Shown here one piece after another: positions 34,086 through 46,065 of a stretch of DNA of 64,000 bases. Position 1 is the stretch's first letter; every line of letters begins with the position of its first letter. The stretch is from positions 1,550,001 to 1,614,000 of the forward strand of contig NC_089429.1 of the NCBI RefSeq assembly GCF_026210795.1. Reading direction: 5' to 3'. A program made the translations under genes and the position numbers. This stretch comes from Rhizophagus irregularis (lineage: Eukaryota; Glomeromycota; Glomeromycetes; Glomerales; Glomeraceae). The notes under the pieces were generated by a model. That model ran no database searches. It was given only the letters and a program-made list of their open reading frames with translations, and was not told the origin of the DNA.

Positions 34086-35484
34086 CTTAAAAACAAGCCG
34101 TCTGAAATTTTAAAAAAAGAAAATAAATAAATGTTAGTAATAGAAAATTAAACAAAAAATAATAGAAAAAGTAAAAACTGGACACACCTTCGTTTCCAAA
34201 GAGAACCATCGAAACCTAAAAAAAGATAATCACCAGGTCCTTAAAAAAAGAAGGGTCAAAGACCTAAAAAAGAAAAGATGAAAGTTAAAGAAAATAACAG
34301 AAACAAAAAAAAGTGAAAGAACAGGTGAATTCCAACATTTTCGCGAAGAGAACTGGTCCAGAGCCCACGAAATTGGCTGTTCTTTAAAAAGGATATTAAA
34401 GGACGTTAAAAACTAGCATTCTTAACGAAAAAATTTAAAAAAAATAAAATTCCTCTTCCCCAAGCATACCTTGCATCTACTTCGTTTTGAAAGGTCCAGG
34501 GAGCCGTTCTCTAGAAAAAAGATAGAGAAGAATGTTAGTAAATGTTCATAATGAAAAAATTTTTAAAAAATATTCTTCCGTTGCATACCTTACGTCCATT
34601 TCATCTTGAAAGGACTAGAGAGCCATACTCTTTATAAAAAAAAATTAAAAATGAAAAAAATGCAAATTTTTTATAAAAAATTCCAAAATTTACCTTGTCT
34701 TTTGGATACACAAAAATAAACAAAAAAAAATATAAAAAATATAAAAAAAAATAAAATTCAACATACATAAATTGAATAAATTAGACAAGGTATCTTAAAT
34801 GAAGTAATACCGTCTATCCAATCAAACAAAATTAATATACAACCCTCAAGAAGATAGTGGAGATAACTAATGAGTTGAGAAAAGAAGAATGAAAAGTAAA
34901 AATGGAAGTTGAGGTGAAGAAAATTAGGATGGTTGGAGAGTGGTTAGCGGATTGGATGTGATGGAAAATAATAATAATAAAATATCAACGTGAGAAGAGT
35001 TCCAAGATAAAATATGGTAATAATTGCAAGCTGTTTGACAAGACTTCCATAAAAGAAGGAAAAGGAAGACAAAAATGTGTAAAATATGCGTGCTAAGTTA
35101 GAATAAAAAAAATAAATCATATATATAGATATAGAAATAGGAATTGATAAAGTAGTTTAGGGCATATTTACAGATAGTAGGTGTAATTATCAGAAAAAAA
35201 ATAAAGATCGCTGATCTGCTGTCAAATATTTCAGACTACTAGTTTCTGCAGCTTTGGACGAGTTTCACTTCCAGAGAAAATCGGCAAAATCTAAAAGAAA
35301 AACTGAAAAAAATGAATTGTTAGTAAAATTCATTAAAAAAAAAAACTAAAATTACTTTATAAAAATCTCATGACCCAAAACCAACTAAAAACAGAAAGAA
35401 AACGAACTGTTAATCGTTTGTTAAATAAGAGCAATTAACAATTCAATTCACCAAAATTTCATACCTAAGAGCCGAAAGAACAAC
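34086..35484 (-). other. Array of mini-exon-like modules with spliceosomal signals
   Basis: Read leftward, short segments are bounded by a pyrimidine-AG acceptor and a GTATG/GTAA/GTGTG donor: 35465-35484 (20 nt), 35356-35384 (29), start at 35290, 34589-34629 (41), 34470-34510 (41), start at 34381, 34188-34215 (28) and 34086-34101 (16). Introns carry ACTAAC branch-point words just before the acceptor (for example in 34515-34545). The two 41-nt modules are homologous (GGCTCYCTRGWCCTTTCAA), and other modules share GGTTCTCTTTGGAAACGAAG-like wording. Two CT-rich blocks (35520-35590 and 34870-34990) could be promoters. I could not thread one open frame through them: each frame of the 34589-34629 module meets a stop. 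It may be a non-coding spliced transcript, a decayed gene or an alternatively spliced repeat-exon gene. Confidence 0.45.
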
Positions 35485-37344
35485 CTAAAAAAATAAAAAA
35501 AAGTCTAAAAAATGTATGTAAGGATTTTTCAACAGAGGGTATGAGAAGTGAGAAAGGAGATAGGGAAGGGAAAGGGGAAAACAAAGAAGGAAAGATACAA
35601 ATATTGAAAAGTTTAAAAAAGTTAAAATAGGCTTAGATCAAATGTTCAGTGATTATCGTGATACATTTGCTTTCTTGATTTAATCAATTTATTTGATATA
35701 TTGTATATTATAAATTACTACGATTTTTAGGTGAAACTCAATAAAATTCAAAATAATTATTTAATTTATGGTAATAAAATATTGCGTATTAATAAAAATT
35801 CACGGCTAATCAAATACGATCGCATGACTATATATAGTGATCATGTGATCATATGCAAATATATGTACTGTAAGTTTGACATTTTTTTTATATATAAACT
35901 TTATTATCGCGAAACACAATCACAACTTATTAGCATGCCATCAATAAAGTATCCATCTATAAACAAATACAAATACAAAACAGAAAAAAAAATTACAACG
36001 AACTAAGACCTATATGCATAAAACTTGGCGACACTGCGCGTCCCTACATACCGTTCAGGACACAAACTTTTTGGTCTTTTGTTGTTTATGCATCACTTTC
36101 TCCTAAGCTCACGAGAATCTAGCAGCAAATCCGAAAGGAGTCTAATCTCCATGCAGAGTGGCGGTAAAACTAAGCTTGACCCTGATTTATCATCCCATGA
36201 ATCTATATAAAAACTAATACTAAACCTATAGGATTCTAACATATTTAAAACTGAACTACTATTCCTGGACTAAGAACATCTCTCCCCCTATAACTCAGAT
36301 ATTCGTAAACTAGTGCTTTGATCCGTAGCGGTTTTATCCAGGTTTTCATCCGGATTGAATTTCATTAAATTTCGCTGGCACTATGAGTTTGGCAAGAATT
36401 AGCATAAATTTTTGGGATAATAATACTTTAATGTTGGTTTAAATTATAGTCTGTTTAAGTCTGAAATTCATAATCTTTCTCAGCCATAATCGCCACATGA
36501 AAATATTCAAGTTTTCATCCGGATCGAAGCACTATCGTAAACTTCTGATTTATTTGCGACGTTTCGACCGTTTCGTTCACCCCCATATTGTTAATTATAA
36601 ATTTGTATTAACCGTGAACTCCTCCTAACGTCTTAAACCTCGTTCACCTCTATATTCTCATTATTCGTGACGACCGCCTTGCTCCTAGCCCGTAGTTTCA
36701 AAGCATCCCTATAGACTATAGACTATAGTGGTATCCTTTTTTTCATTCTAAGTCTTGTGATGCCAGAGTCATGTGTTCAAAAAAATAATCCTTGATTGGC
36801 CGAAAGTATTTTTGTTGGAAACGTGAAAACACGTGACTTCAACTATGTGCGATGCTACATATGATCTTCCGATAAAATAATAATTGGTTCCTTGAGACAA
36901 CAAAAATTTCTATTTTGGATCCCGCCACAAGTGCCACGACTGCCACGTGCTATAAATTTTGTGCTGCGTTGCAAGACGAAAAATTCCCAGGAAACAAAAA
37001 TTTCAAAACCCAGTATACGAAAGGCCGCCGTGAAAAGAAGATAATAATACTAAAATTTTCCAGTATTTTGTTTCGTTAACCGTTTGTTTCGTCGCCGCCA
37101 AGGTTATATTTGCGATATACATCAAACTCTCTGGCTTTTCTGAGTTCTATATTTTGCAAACGAGATGAAAATGAATAATTTGTTGTAACGAGCCCTTTGC
37201 ATCAACTATTCACGAAACTGGTATCAAAATGTACCTAAAAGAGAGAATAATCAGTTGGTAATGTTTGTCTGGTGCTAAAAAAAATATCTCCCCCAAGTCA
37301 TTTTTTCTCGTAAAAATTTGATCGAGGGATCGACAGGGAGAGTT
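35485..37344. other. Intergenic; GC-richer patch at 36.0-36.2 kb
   Basis: No gene supported. 36020-36200 is less AT-rich and open on the plus strand (TLRVPTYRSGHKLFG...) but unrecognised. TTTTCATCCGGAT occurs near 36345 and 36511. CTATAGA repeats lie near 36713-36728. Confidence 0.4.
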
Positions 37345-37449
37345 TTTTGACATTAATTTGTGCGACAAATGGAATTGCCGCTCCTAATAAATTTGGCGTA
37401 ACCTTCCAGTAATTTCGGCATCCCTTTTCTTTCCTCCCTTCTTTGCAAC

Positions 37450-39070
37450 ATGGCATGTTCAAAATTTTTTTCAGGAGATTTGTCTGAGTTATTAAACGAA
37501 GTCATACAATATTTTCATTATGACTATAAAACATTACATTCATGCATATTAGTTAATAGATTATGGTGTCGTTTAGCAATTCCATTATTATGGCAAGATC
37601 CATTTTCAATTAAATCCCCTAAAAATTATCGTTTTATTGAAATTTATTTGTGTAATTTAAGTGATGATGATAAAAAAAGATTAAATGAATATGTAATTCA
37701 TAGTGGCTTATTTCCTTCAAATACATTATTTAATTATCCTAAATTTATTAAACATTTAGATATATATAAAGTTTATAATTCTATTGAAACGTGGGCATAT
37801 ACAAATTTACCAACTTCACCAACTACACAAATGTTAGACTTTATTACAGACTTATTGTTAGGTCATTATTTCTAATATTCATTGAAAATGAAGTAAATTT
37901 GCATAGTTTTGGAGTTATAATAAAAAACTATGAAGAATTTGAATGTTTTGATGCGGCTTTTGAATTAATCTTACAAAATACGAATTTCGTTTATAATATT
38001 AAAAGTTTAACACTTGATTTTGATGGTAAAATAACTGATAATATAACAAAATTTTTGGAATTTCTCTGCTCTAATTGCAATTCAATTTCATCACTTTATT
38101 TTCTACTTCCAATTATAAATAATGTCATCCAATAATCGAAAAAAATTTATCACATATGATTGAGCTTCAAAAAGATCTTAAAAAGATTTCATTTAGTCAT
38201 AATTGCCCTTTGTCTCTATTATTATTATTAAAAGATCCCAATTGTTCAAATACATTAAATACAATTATATTTTATTCTATTGATTTTAAAAATATAAATG
38301 TTCTAAGTGAATTATTTAATCAATTGAATGTTTTAGAATCAATTCATATTGTTAATTGTTATTCTTTAGATTCTGGATTTATTCAACAAATTAATAATAT
38401 TACCAAACCATTTAAATTAAGAACTTTATTTTTGGATAAAATGGATGAATTATTAGATCCATTAATACAAAAATCTGGCAATTATTTAGAAAATTTTAAA
38501 AGAACAAAGTGTAATTCACTACAATTATCACAATCACTCGAATTATATTGTAGCAATATTAAGTTTTTATATGTTGTACTACATTTTAAGAATATTAATT
38601 TAATATTCAAGTTAATTAAAAATATTAGGCAAAATCTTAATTATCTTATTATTAATTCCTCTATTATCTGTAATGTTGATGGTAAAATTAAATTTAGTTC
38701 AATTTTATTACAAAATTTAGGACAAATTCTTCCTTTTAAATTAGAATATTTGAATTTGGTTCTTGCAATTAAGGGAAGTGATTTAGAAGTATTCTTAAAA
38801 AATTCTCAAAATACTTATATTAAAAAATTGTTAATTAGAAATGCAAAGTATGATAAAAATAATCAAGATATTTTACCTTATATAAAAGAATATATAATGA
38901 AAAAGAAAAGAGTTGAATATTTAGCTATTTTAGATCTTTTTCGTGGAAAAGGAGTAGATTTGTTTTCATTGAAAGATGAAGTAAAGGAATTTCAATTATA
39001 TGATATTCAAGTTCTAGATTATTATGATTCGGTTATTGGTGTTTATGATTTTATAAAAGAAACTTATTAG
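37450..39070 (+). pseudogene. F-box/leucine-rich pseudogene, left arm of palindrome
   Basis: Start MACSKFFSGDLSELL, F-box with CILVNRLWCRLAIPLLWQDPF. Compared with the other arm, one base is missing near 37848 (ACAGACTTATTG against ACAGAACTTATTG), moving the frame to the one beginning at 37869 (LFLIFIENEVNLHSFG). A second base is missing near 38119, moving to MIELQKDLKKISF at 38156. From there the frame is open to the family ending LFSLKDEVKEFQLYDIQVLD and KETY. About 540 residues would be expected. Two frameshifts make it non-functional unless they are assembly errors. Confidence 0.8.
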
Positions 39071-40039
39071 TTATTTATGCAATTTATATTATTTAATATT
39101 ATCACTATAAATAAAGCTAGCTTTAATACTTAAAATTCTTAAGCGTAAAATTGAATAGTAATACAGTACGGAAGATTTAAAGTTCGTTTCTTTTGTTGTA
39201 TTTTAATACAAATATAACAACTTGAAAATTTAAATATAAAGAAATACTGTAGCATAATAATATCTAACTAAATTATTTATAATTAAAATATATCCAAAAG
39301 AATTTTTTTTTAAAAAAAAATAAATTTGAATTTTCAAATTTATCAACTTTTTAATTATTTTATTAAAAAAAAAAAAATATTTGAATTTTACTATTTTACT
39401 TTGACTGCTCCCATCCATTTTTTAATTAATTGTAAAATATAATGACAATTACGAAAAGCTCACTTGTAAAGTTTAATGTTCGGAATTAATAGTGAAAATT
39501 GTGAACTTTACCATTTAAAATCTTTTGAAATTGTAAAATGGATTATCTACAGGCATGTCCAGCTCAATCCAATCTCCCATAGTTCACTATTAATAATAAA
39601 CGAGCTTTTCGTAATTATCATTATATTTTACAATTGATTAAAAAATAAATGAGAGCAGTCAAAGTAAAATATTAAAATTCAAATATATATATTTTTTAAT
39701 AAAATAACTAAAAAGTTTATAAATTTGAAAATTCAAATTTATTTTGGAGATATACTGTATATAAAAATTTCATTTATCATTAATTTAAAAAAAAATAAAT
39801 TCTTTTTGTATAGTATACCTACCCTATTATAAATAATTTACTTATATTATTATGCTATTTCTTTTTATTAAATTTTCAAGTTGTTATATTTGAATTAAAA
39901 TACAACAAATGAAGCGAGCTTTAAATTCTTAAGCGTAAAATTTCAATGCTTAAATAGTAATACAGTACAGAAGATTTAAAGTATTAAAGCTAACTTTATT
40001 TTATAGTGATAATATAAAACAAATTGCATAAATAACTAA

Positions 40040-40296
40040 TAAGTTTCTTTTATTGGTCAGTCTAATAGGATCATGCAGATTTTGACGGACTGATATTTTT
40101 TGTTGATAGCTAAATAATTGATATTTTTCTATTAATGGCTAAATATCAAATATATTTGCAGTTTAGTTATACTTTTTATATACTCTTACTATAATAATAG
40201 CATGATCTTGCGTGACTGACGCAATAATCTAGTTATTGGTTATGGTGGATAAAATATCGTGTCACCCCTCGATATTTTACCCCCGCTAACCAATAA
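40040..40296. mobile_element. 257-bp insertion in right arm, ends TTATTGGTYAG
   Basis: This segment is absent from the left arm of the palindrome. Its left end TTATTGGTCAG and the reverse complement of its right end (TTATTGGTTAG) match at 10 of 11. The last 66 bases (40232-40297) are a near-perfect hairpin with GTTATTGGTTA and TAAAATATCG arms. It interrupts the 3' end of the minus-strand F-box copy, so that frame now runs into the insertion. Target duplication was not clear. Confidence 0.7.
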
Positions 40297-41892
40297 CTAT
40301 TATTTATAAAATCATAAATATTAATAATTGAATCATAATAATCTAGAACTTGAATATCATATAATTGAAATTCCTTTACTTCATCTTTCAAAGAAAACAA
40401 ATCTACTTTTTTTCCACAAAAAACATCTAAAATCGCTAAATATTTAACTCTTTTCTTTTTCACTATATATTCTTTTATATAGGGTAAAATATCTTGACTA
40501 GTTCCTTCATTCTTTGCATTTCTAATTGACAATTTTTTAATATAAGTATTTTGAGAACTTTTTAAGAATACTTCTAAATCACTTCCCTTAATTGCAAGAA
40601 CCAATCTCAAATATTCTAATTTAAAAGGAAGAATTTGTCCTAAATTATGTAATAAAATTAAACTAAATTTAATTTTACCATCAGAATTAATAATAAGATA
40701 ATTAAGATTTTGCCTAATATTTTTAATTAAATTGAATATTAAATCAACATTCTGATAATGTAGTTCAATAGATAAAAACTTGATATTTCTACAATATAAT
40801 TTGAGTGATTGTAATAATTGTTGTGATTTATAATTGTTAATATTAAAATTTTCTAAACAATTGCCAGATCTTTGTATTAATGGTTCTAATGATTCATCTA
40901 TTTTATCCAAAAATAAAGATCTTAATTTAAATGGTTAGTTAATATTATTAATTTGTTGGATAAATTTAGAATCTAGAGGATAACAATAAACAATATGAAT
41001 TGATTCTAAAACATTCAATTGATTAAACAATTCACTTAGCAGAACATTTATATTCTTAAAATCAATAGAATAAAATATAATTGTATTTAATGTGTTTGTA
41101 CAATTAGGATTTTTTAATGATAATAGTAGAGACAAAGGGCAATTATGACTAAATGAAATCTTTTTAAGATTTTTTTGAAGCTTAATCATTTGTGATAAAT
41201 TTTTTTCGATTATTGGATGATAATAATTTATAATTGGAAGTAGAAAATAAAGTGATGAAATTGAATTGCAATTAGAGCAGAGAAATTCCAAAAATTTTGT
41301 TATATTATCAGTTATTTTACTATCAAAATCAAGTGTTAAACTTTTAATATTATGAACGAAATTGGTATTTTGTAAGATTAATTCAAAAGCCGCATCAAAA
41401 CATTCAAATTCTTCATAGTTTTTTATTATAACTCCAAAACTATGCAAATTTACTTCATTTTCAATGTATGAATATTAGAAATAATGACCTAACAATAAGT
41501 TCTGTAATAAAGTTCACTATATGTGAAGTTGGTAAATTTGTAGATGCCCACGTTTTAATAGAATCACTGACTTTATATGTATCTAAATGTTGAATGAATT
41601 TAGGATAATTAAATAATGTATTTGAAGGAAATAAGCCACTATGGATTACATATTTATTTAATCTTGTTTTATCATCATCACTTAAATTACACAAATAAAT
41701 TTCAATAAAACGATAATTCTTAGGAAATCTGATTGAAAATGGATCTTCCCATAATAATGGAATTGCTAAACGACACCATAATCTATTAACTAATATGCAT
41801 GAATGTAATGTTTTATAGTCATAATGAAAATATTGTATGACTTCGTTTAATAACTCAGGCAAATTTCCTGAAAAAAATTTTGAACATGCCAT
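40233..41892 (-). pseudogene. F-box/leucine-rich pseudogene, right arm of palindrome
   Basis: Start MACSKFFSGNLPELL with F-box and CILVNRLWCRLAIPLLWEDPF. Relative to the left arm it keeps FITELIVRSLFLIFI, then a 4-base insertion near 41465 shifts the frame into HSFGVIIKNYEEF. An in-frame TAA near 40935 (left arm: ACC AAA; here AAC TAA) follows IQQINNIN. The last part (from MDKIDESLEPL, 40910) is open until it reads into the insertion, replacing the normal C-terminus (KETY-type) with about 25 unrelated residues. The lesions differ from those of the other arm. Confidence 0.8.
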
Positions 41893-42124
41893 GTTAAATG
41901 AAAGAGAGAGGAAAGAAAAGGGGTGCCGAAGGTTACGTCAAATTTATTATGAATTTCGGAGCGGGCAATTCCGTTTATCGCACAAATTAACGTCAAACTT
42001 ACATATATTTGCACATAATTACATGACCTATTTATTATTTTATTTATTTTATTCTAAGAGTGGTTATCTGTCATAATTATGAGCACTATATATAAACTGC
42101 GTAAATCATGCGATTATTATATGT

Positions 42125-42130
42125 CACATG
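42125..42130. promoter_or_regulatory. CACATG site upstream of minus-strand F-box copy
   Basis: TCACATGATT lies about 233 bases before the start at 41892, with TATATATAAAC near 42087 between them on the same promoter. The layout resembles that of F-box gene 1. Confidence 0.3.
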
Positions 42131-43593
42131 ATTATTATTATCCGGAGCGAAGCGAAGTGTCAATGCACTATGAAAAAAAAATCGATCCCGTGAATTTTTC
42201 TCTGTCCTTCACGTGATCATAACCCAATGAAATCGCAAATTTTAGTTTTTCGCTTCGAACTTAAAATAATACGTAAATAATAAATTGTTTCAATACAATT
42301 GCCTTTGAGTTATTGTGGTTCAGGGCCTTTTTTTTTAGTTAAGAATTAGCGTAACTTTGTTGTGCCTGTCACATGATTCTGTCTTAATTTGAAAAATAAA
42401 AATAAAAAAATTGGGTCAATATAAACATTAAGCATTTTATTCCAATGCATTTTACTTTGAAAAGCATCATTTAGTATAATTTGTCTTTCATACTTATAAC
42501 ACTCTTGAAACTTTAACTCATGGGATATCAATCGAAGACTGATATCTCTATTATTCCATCCAATAATTTAGTTTATTATTAAGTGTGATACATATATATA
42601 TTCATAAAGTCAGAAATTATTTAACCAATAAATTTAATAAATTTATAAAGATTTGTCTGTTTTGCAGAAATAAACATTATACTAATGCTTCCTTTTTAGT
42701 TTTTTAAATGAATTTTAGCTCTTCTATTTTATATCAAATTTATCCTCTTGTTAAACAAAATATTGATAAATGGGATAGACTTCTTCTTGGTGCAAATTGG
42801 ATACTAGACGATGTAATTGATTATACATATTAAAAAAAAATTATAGATTTTCGAATTTGTATTTTTTTGTAAAGAATCGATAAAAGAAAAATCTTAATGA
42901 TTGAATAAAATAAGATCAGCAATCAATGAAGAGAGTTTATATTTCTAAGGTTCAAAAGTTTCTTTCCTTATGAGACAGATACATCTCACTGTTGGTTTAT
43001 AGGAAAATCACCACCATATTAGATTTGACAATTCTGTCAGCTTAAAATAAATTATCAGAGTTAGATGATGAAAAAGAATTAAAAATTAGGGAACTTTTTA
43101 TAAATAATAATCAGTTAAAAGGTTTGCCGAGTATCAGTTTACTACTGCTGTAGATGAAGTGTGCTTTAAAATTTTATACTTTTAGTTTGTCATTTGGTCA
43201 AAAAATTTGATAATAAAAATAATAAAATAAAGGAGATAAAATCATATTGAAGATTTATTAAAAATAGTGAAGTTACAGTACATATAAATTATTGTATCTC
43301 AATAATATTCTCATTAACTGTTAGTCCATCCATTGAAACTACGACAAGATAATATTTAACTCTAGTAAATATTTTAAAATTTTCATGATAATTCCGTCTA
43401 CTAAGAAGCAAGGTACAATTAAAATTTAAGATTTATAAAAATTTTAGAAATTGTAATTTAACTACAGAAAATTTATTGGTTATTTACATGTTGCGATATG
43501 AATACCATAATCACATATTCATGTAATTTTATGTAATTTTTGAAAATGAAGATTGTTGAAACTATTTTTGGACAAAATCGACATCACGTGTTA
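42131..43593. other. Intergenic with short open fragments
   Basis: GAGCGAAGCGAAGTG lies near 42145. An ATG at 42709 opens 40 codons on the plus strand (MNFSSSILYQIYPLVKQNID...), and near 43066-43155 a frame reads KELKIRELFINNNQ with a later ATAVDE-like stretch. They look like gene scraps but I cannot place them. Confidence 0.35.
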
Positions 43594-45074
43594 TTATTGC
43601 TTAACTATGCTAAATGCTTCATAATTTTCTATTGTAAAATTTGATGGAATACCTATATTAGGGTAAGTGGTACTACCAGCATAATAAGTCCAATTATTGG
43701 GTTTCTTGCAATATAAACTTCCCATGCTGGGCCCTTGATTATTAAAGCAATAAATAGCCTCTGCGCATTTCAGATTATTTATGGGACTCAATTTTACGGA
43801 AGAAATATCATTTCCATCTGTAAAATTAAATAAAAAACTATCTGTAGTACTCTTATTACCATTTCCACTCCAGTCAAGTGGATTATATCCTCCAATTAAT
43901 TGTGTTGAGCCTTTAACTTTTGCTATCCAAATAGTAGCACCTTTATTATCACAATTTTTATGAAATGATTCCGCATTAAATCCATCCTGACCTGAACGAT
44001 ATAATAACTTAAATTCGTAAGGACAATTTTTACTATTGTAATATGAGGAATCTTTTTTATCAATCCATGATGCAAAAAGAGAAACATGTTCTGATTCAAT
44101 TAAGGTTGAATCAAGTTTAAATTTTTGATATTTTCTTGGAGGTGCTACATTAGTTTTAAGTTTCATATTAGGAACTATATGAAATTCTAAAAGATTATGA
44201 ATCAAATCTTGTGGTAAGATTTCCTTATAACAATAAACCTTGTAAAAAAAATCTGTAGGGCTAATATTATAAAACCTAATCAAAGGAATAAATCTATGTA
44301 ATGATCTCTCAATCTTTGTAATATCTTCTTTGCTCCATTTTGTCGGATCATTTTTAATATTTTGTTGAGTAAAGCACCACCTTAATAAACTTTCCCAAAT
44401 TTCAATTTCATCCATATTTAAATCATCCCTTTTTAATAATAATTCTAACAAAGGAGCTTTCAAATTAGTGAAATTATCAGAATTAAATAAGATTTTAGGT
44501 TCTTCACAAACTTTTTCAAGACAAAAATTCCATAAATCCGTAAATGTTTCATGTTGATAAACAATTTCAAGAATACCAGTTGGATTTTGATGTAAAAATT
44601 CAGTTTGATGATTAATCAAATATTCTTGAATATGAGAAATTAATTGTTGAATATTAAATTCATCTACTGCTATTAATAATTTCAATACATCTGGTCCTTG
44701 CAAATTTTTCAATTCAATATTTCCGCTATAAATAAACCTAAATATATATTTAAATAATTAATATTTACGGTTATAGAATAATGCTAAAATATTAATTAAT
44801 TATATAAATGTTTACGTTACCTAAGAATGATGTTGAATAAATGAGGTGAAATATTTGGTTTTCTAAAAATAAATTTTCCGTCTATTTTTTCAGCCCATTC
44901 ATTAGAAAATGCAGTACGAAAATATTTTGACCTAATACATAAAATATTTGAATGTGCATGAATTTCTTTAACATTTGGTTCTTCTCCAGCATAAATAATA
45001 ACGTCATATCCTATTTCTGTTTCAAAAAGTTTTTCGTAATCGTTAGATAATTCTACTAAAAATTTTGACGACAT
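43594..45074 (-). CDS. BTB/POZ and TLDc domain protein
   Basis: Two exons: 45074-44821 and 44737-43594, joined by a GTAAC...TTTAG intron (phase 2) to give 465 aa. The N-terminus is a BTB domain (residues about 10-115: YDVIIYAGEEPNVKEIHAHSN, RSKYFRTAFS, FIYSGNIEL). A BACK-like helical linker follows (about 120-240, with WESLLRWC). The C-terminus (about 285-465) is a TLDc domain: LLYRSGQDGFNAESFHKNC, GATIWIAKVKGSTQLIGGYN, and DSFLFNF. BTB-BACK proteins usually bind Cullin-3 as substrate adaptors; TLDc domains are linked to oxidative-stress protection and V-ATPase binding. No lesion seen. CACATGTG lies 57 bases upstream. Confidence 0.9.
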
Positions 45075-45130
45075 TTTTTTTTTAAAGAAAATAATAAGAG
45101 GTGCAAAAAATTTAAGTTTGAAGTTTCAGC

Positions 45131-45138
45131 CACATGTG
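45131..45138. promoter_or_regulatory. CACATGTG palindrome upstream of BTB-TLDc gene
   Basis: An 8-bp palindrome 57 bases before the ATG, of the E-box (CANNTG) class bound by basic helix-loop-helix factors. Confidence 0.35.
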
Positions 45139-46065
45139 AATATTAATAATAATTGCCTAAATTGGGTAAATCTGTGTGACATGATTAGCGTAGCAATAAA
45201 GCATAAAGGGTTAGCTTTAATGCAGCGATCAATATATTATTTGGATATTGTATCATTAAGATGCGAAGTATCTCAATAGGTTAACGACGTGAATACAAAT
45301 TTGTCCATTTTTTAACTTGAAGAAATAAATTTGATATACTACTTATTATCTTTATGACTATATTAAATAATTTACTATAAGTAAACATTATTTTTATTAA
45401 TTAAATTAACGAATTTATTGTTATAGTAAGCGAAGCTATATCGTAAAATCAAAATAATAATTTTGTTATCCAGTCAATCATGTTGTGGATGATAACTGAT
45501 TTACCACCAGGATACTATGTGACTTTCAGCCACATAATATAATAATATTCTGTATGTGAAATCAAGTTATCATCATATCCGAAGAGATATTTCTTATATT
45601 ATCTGTATTATTTAATGAAAGTGATTGTAATAACATAAAGTGTGCATAATTATTTATAACATAATTGTAATAAGACATCATTGATATCATTAATATATTC
45701 AACATAAATTTTTTCACATGGGCTATTTTTCACGTTGAGTAATTTTAATGTAATATAAGATTATAATAAATTTTTTATAAATATGTGTATAATTATTTTT
45801 TTTACAAAACAACTCATAAGTGAATATATACAATATAACACATAATCTGGCCAATTTCCTATATCCTATTCTCCTATTTTAATATTTTCTTTGTAGATCA
45901 GGCTTTTTTTGAAGGAAAAAGTGTAATATGCAGCAGTATCTTACAATTGTAGAAAATACATCATGATAATAGAAAAACTAATGAATAGTTGAAACAATGA
46001 TATTCATATGCCAGAAGGAGATTTAATCCCAATTTAACTACCCCAATAATTATACAAGCCTTAAT
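45139..46065. other. Intergenic, nothing recognised
   Basis: AT-rich, 3' flank of F-box gene 4 and 5' flank of BTB-TLDc. TAGTAAGCGAAGCTA lies near 45424. No gene seen. Confidence 0.45.

Larger units (their letters stand above)
37345..41995. repeat. Large palindrome carrying two F-box pseudogenes
   Basis: The left arm (37345-39465) reappears reverse-complemented at 39600-41995 around a roughly 135-bp centre. Homology covers the leader (CCCTTTTCTTTCCTC before the ATG), the whole F-box frame, and about 400 bp of 3' sequence (for example CTTAAGCGTAAAATT and ACAACTTGAAAATTTAA). The right arm is longer because of a 257-bp insertion near 40040. Each arm has its own lesions, so the duplication predates decay. 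Confidence 0.85.
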
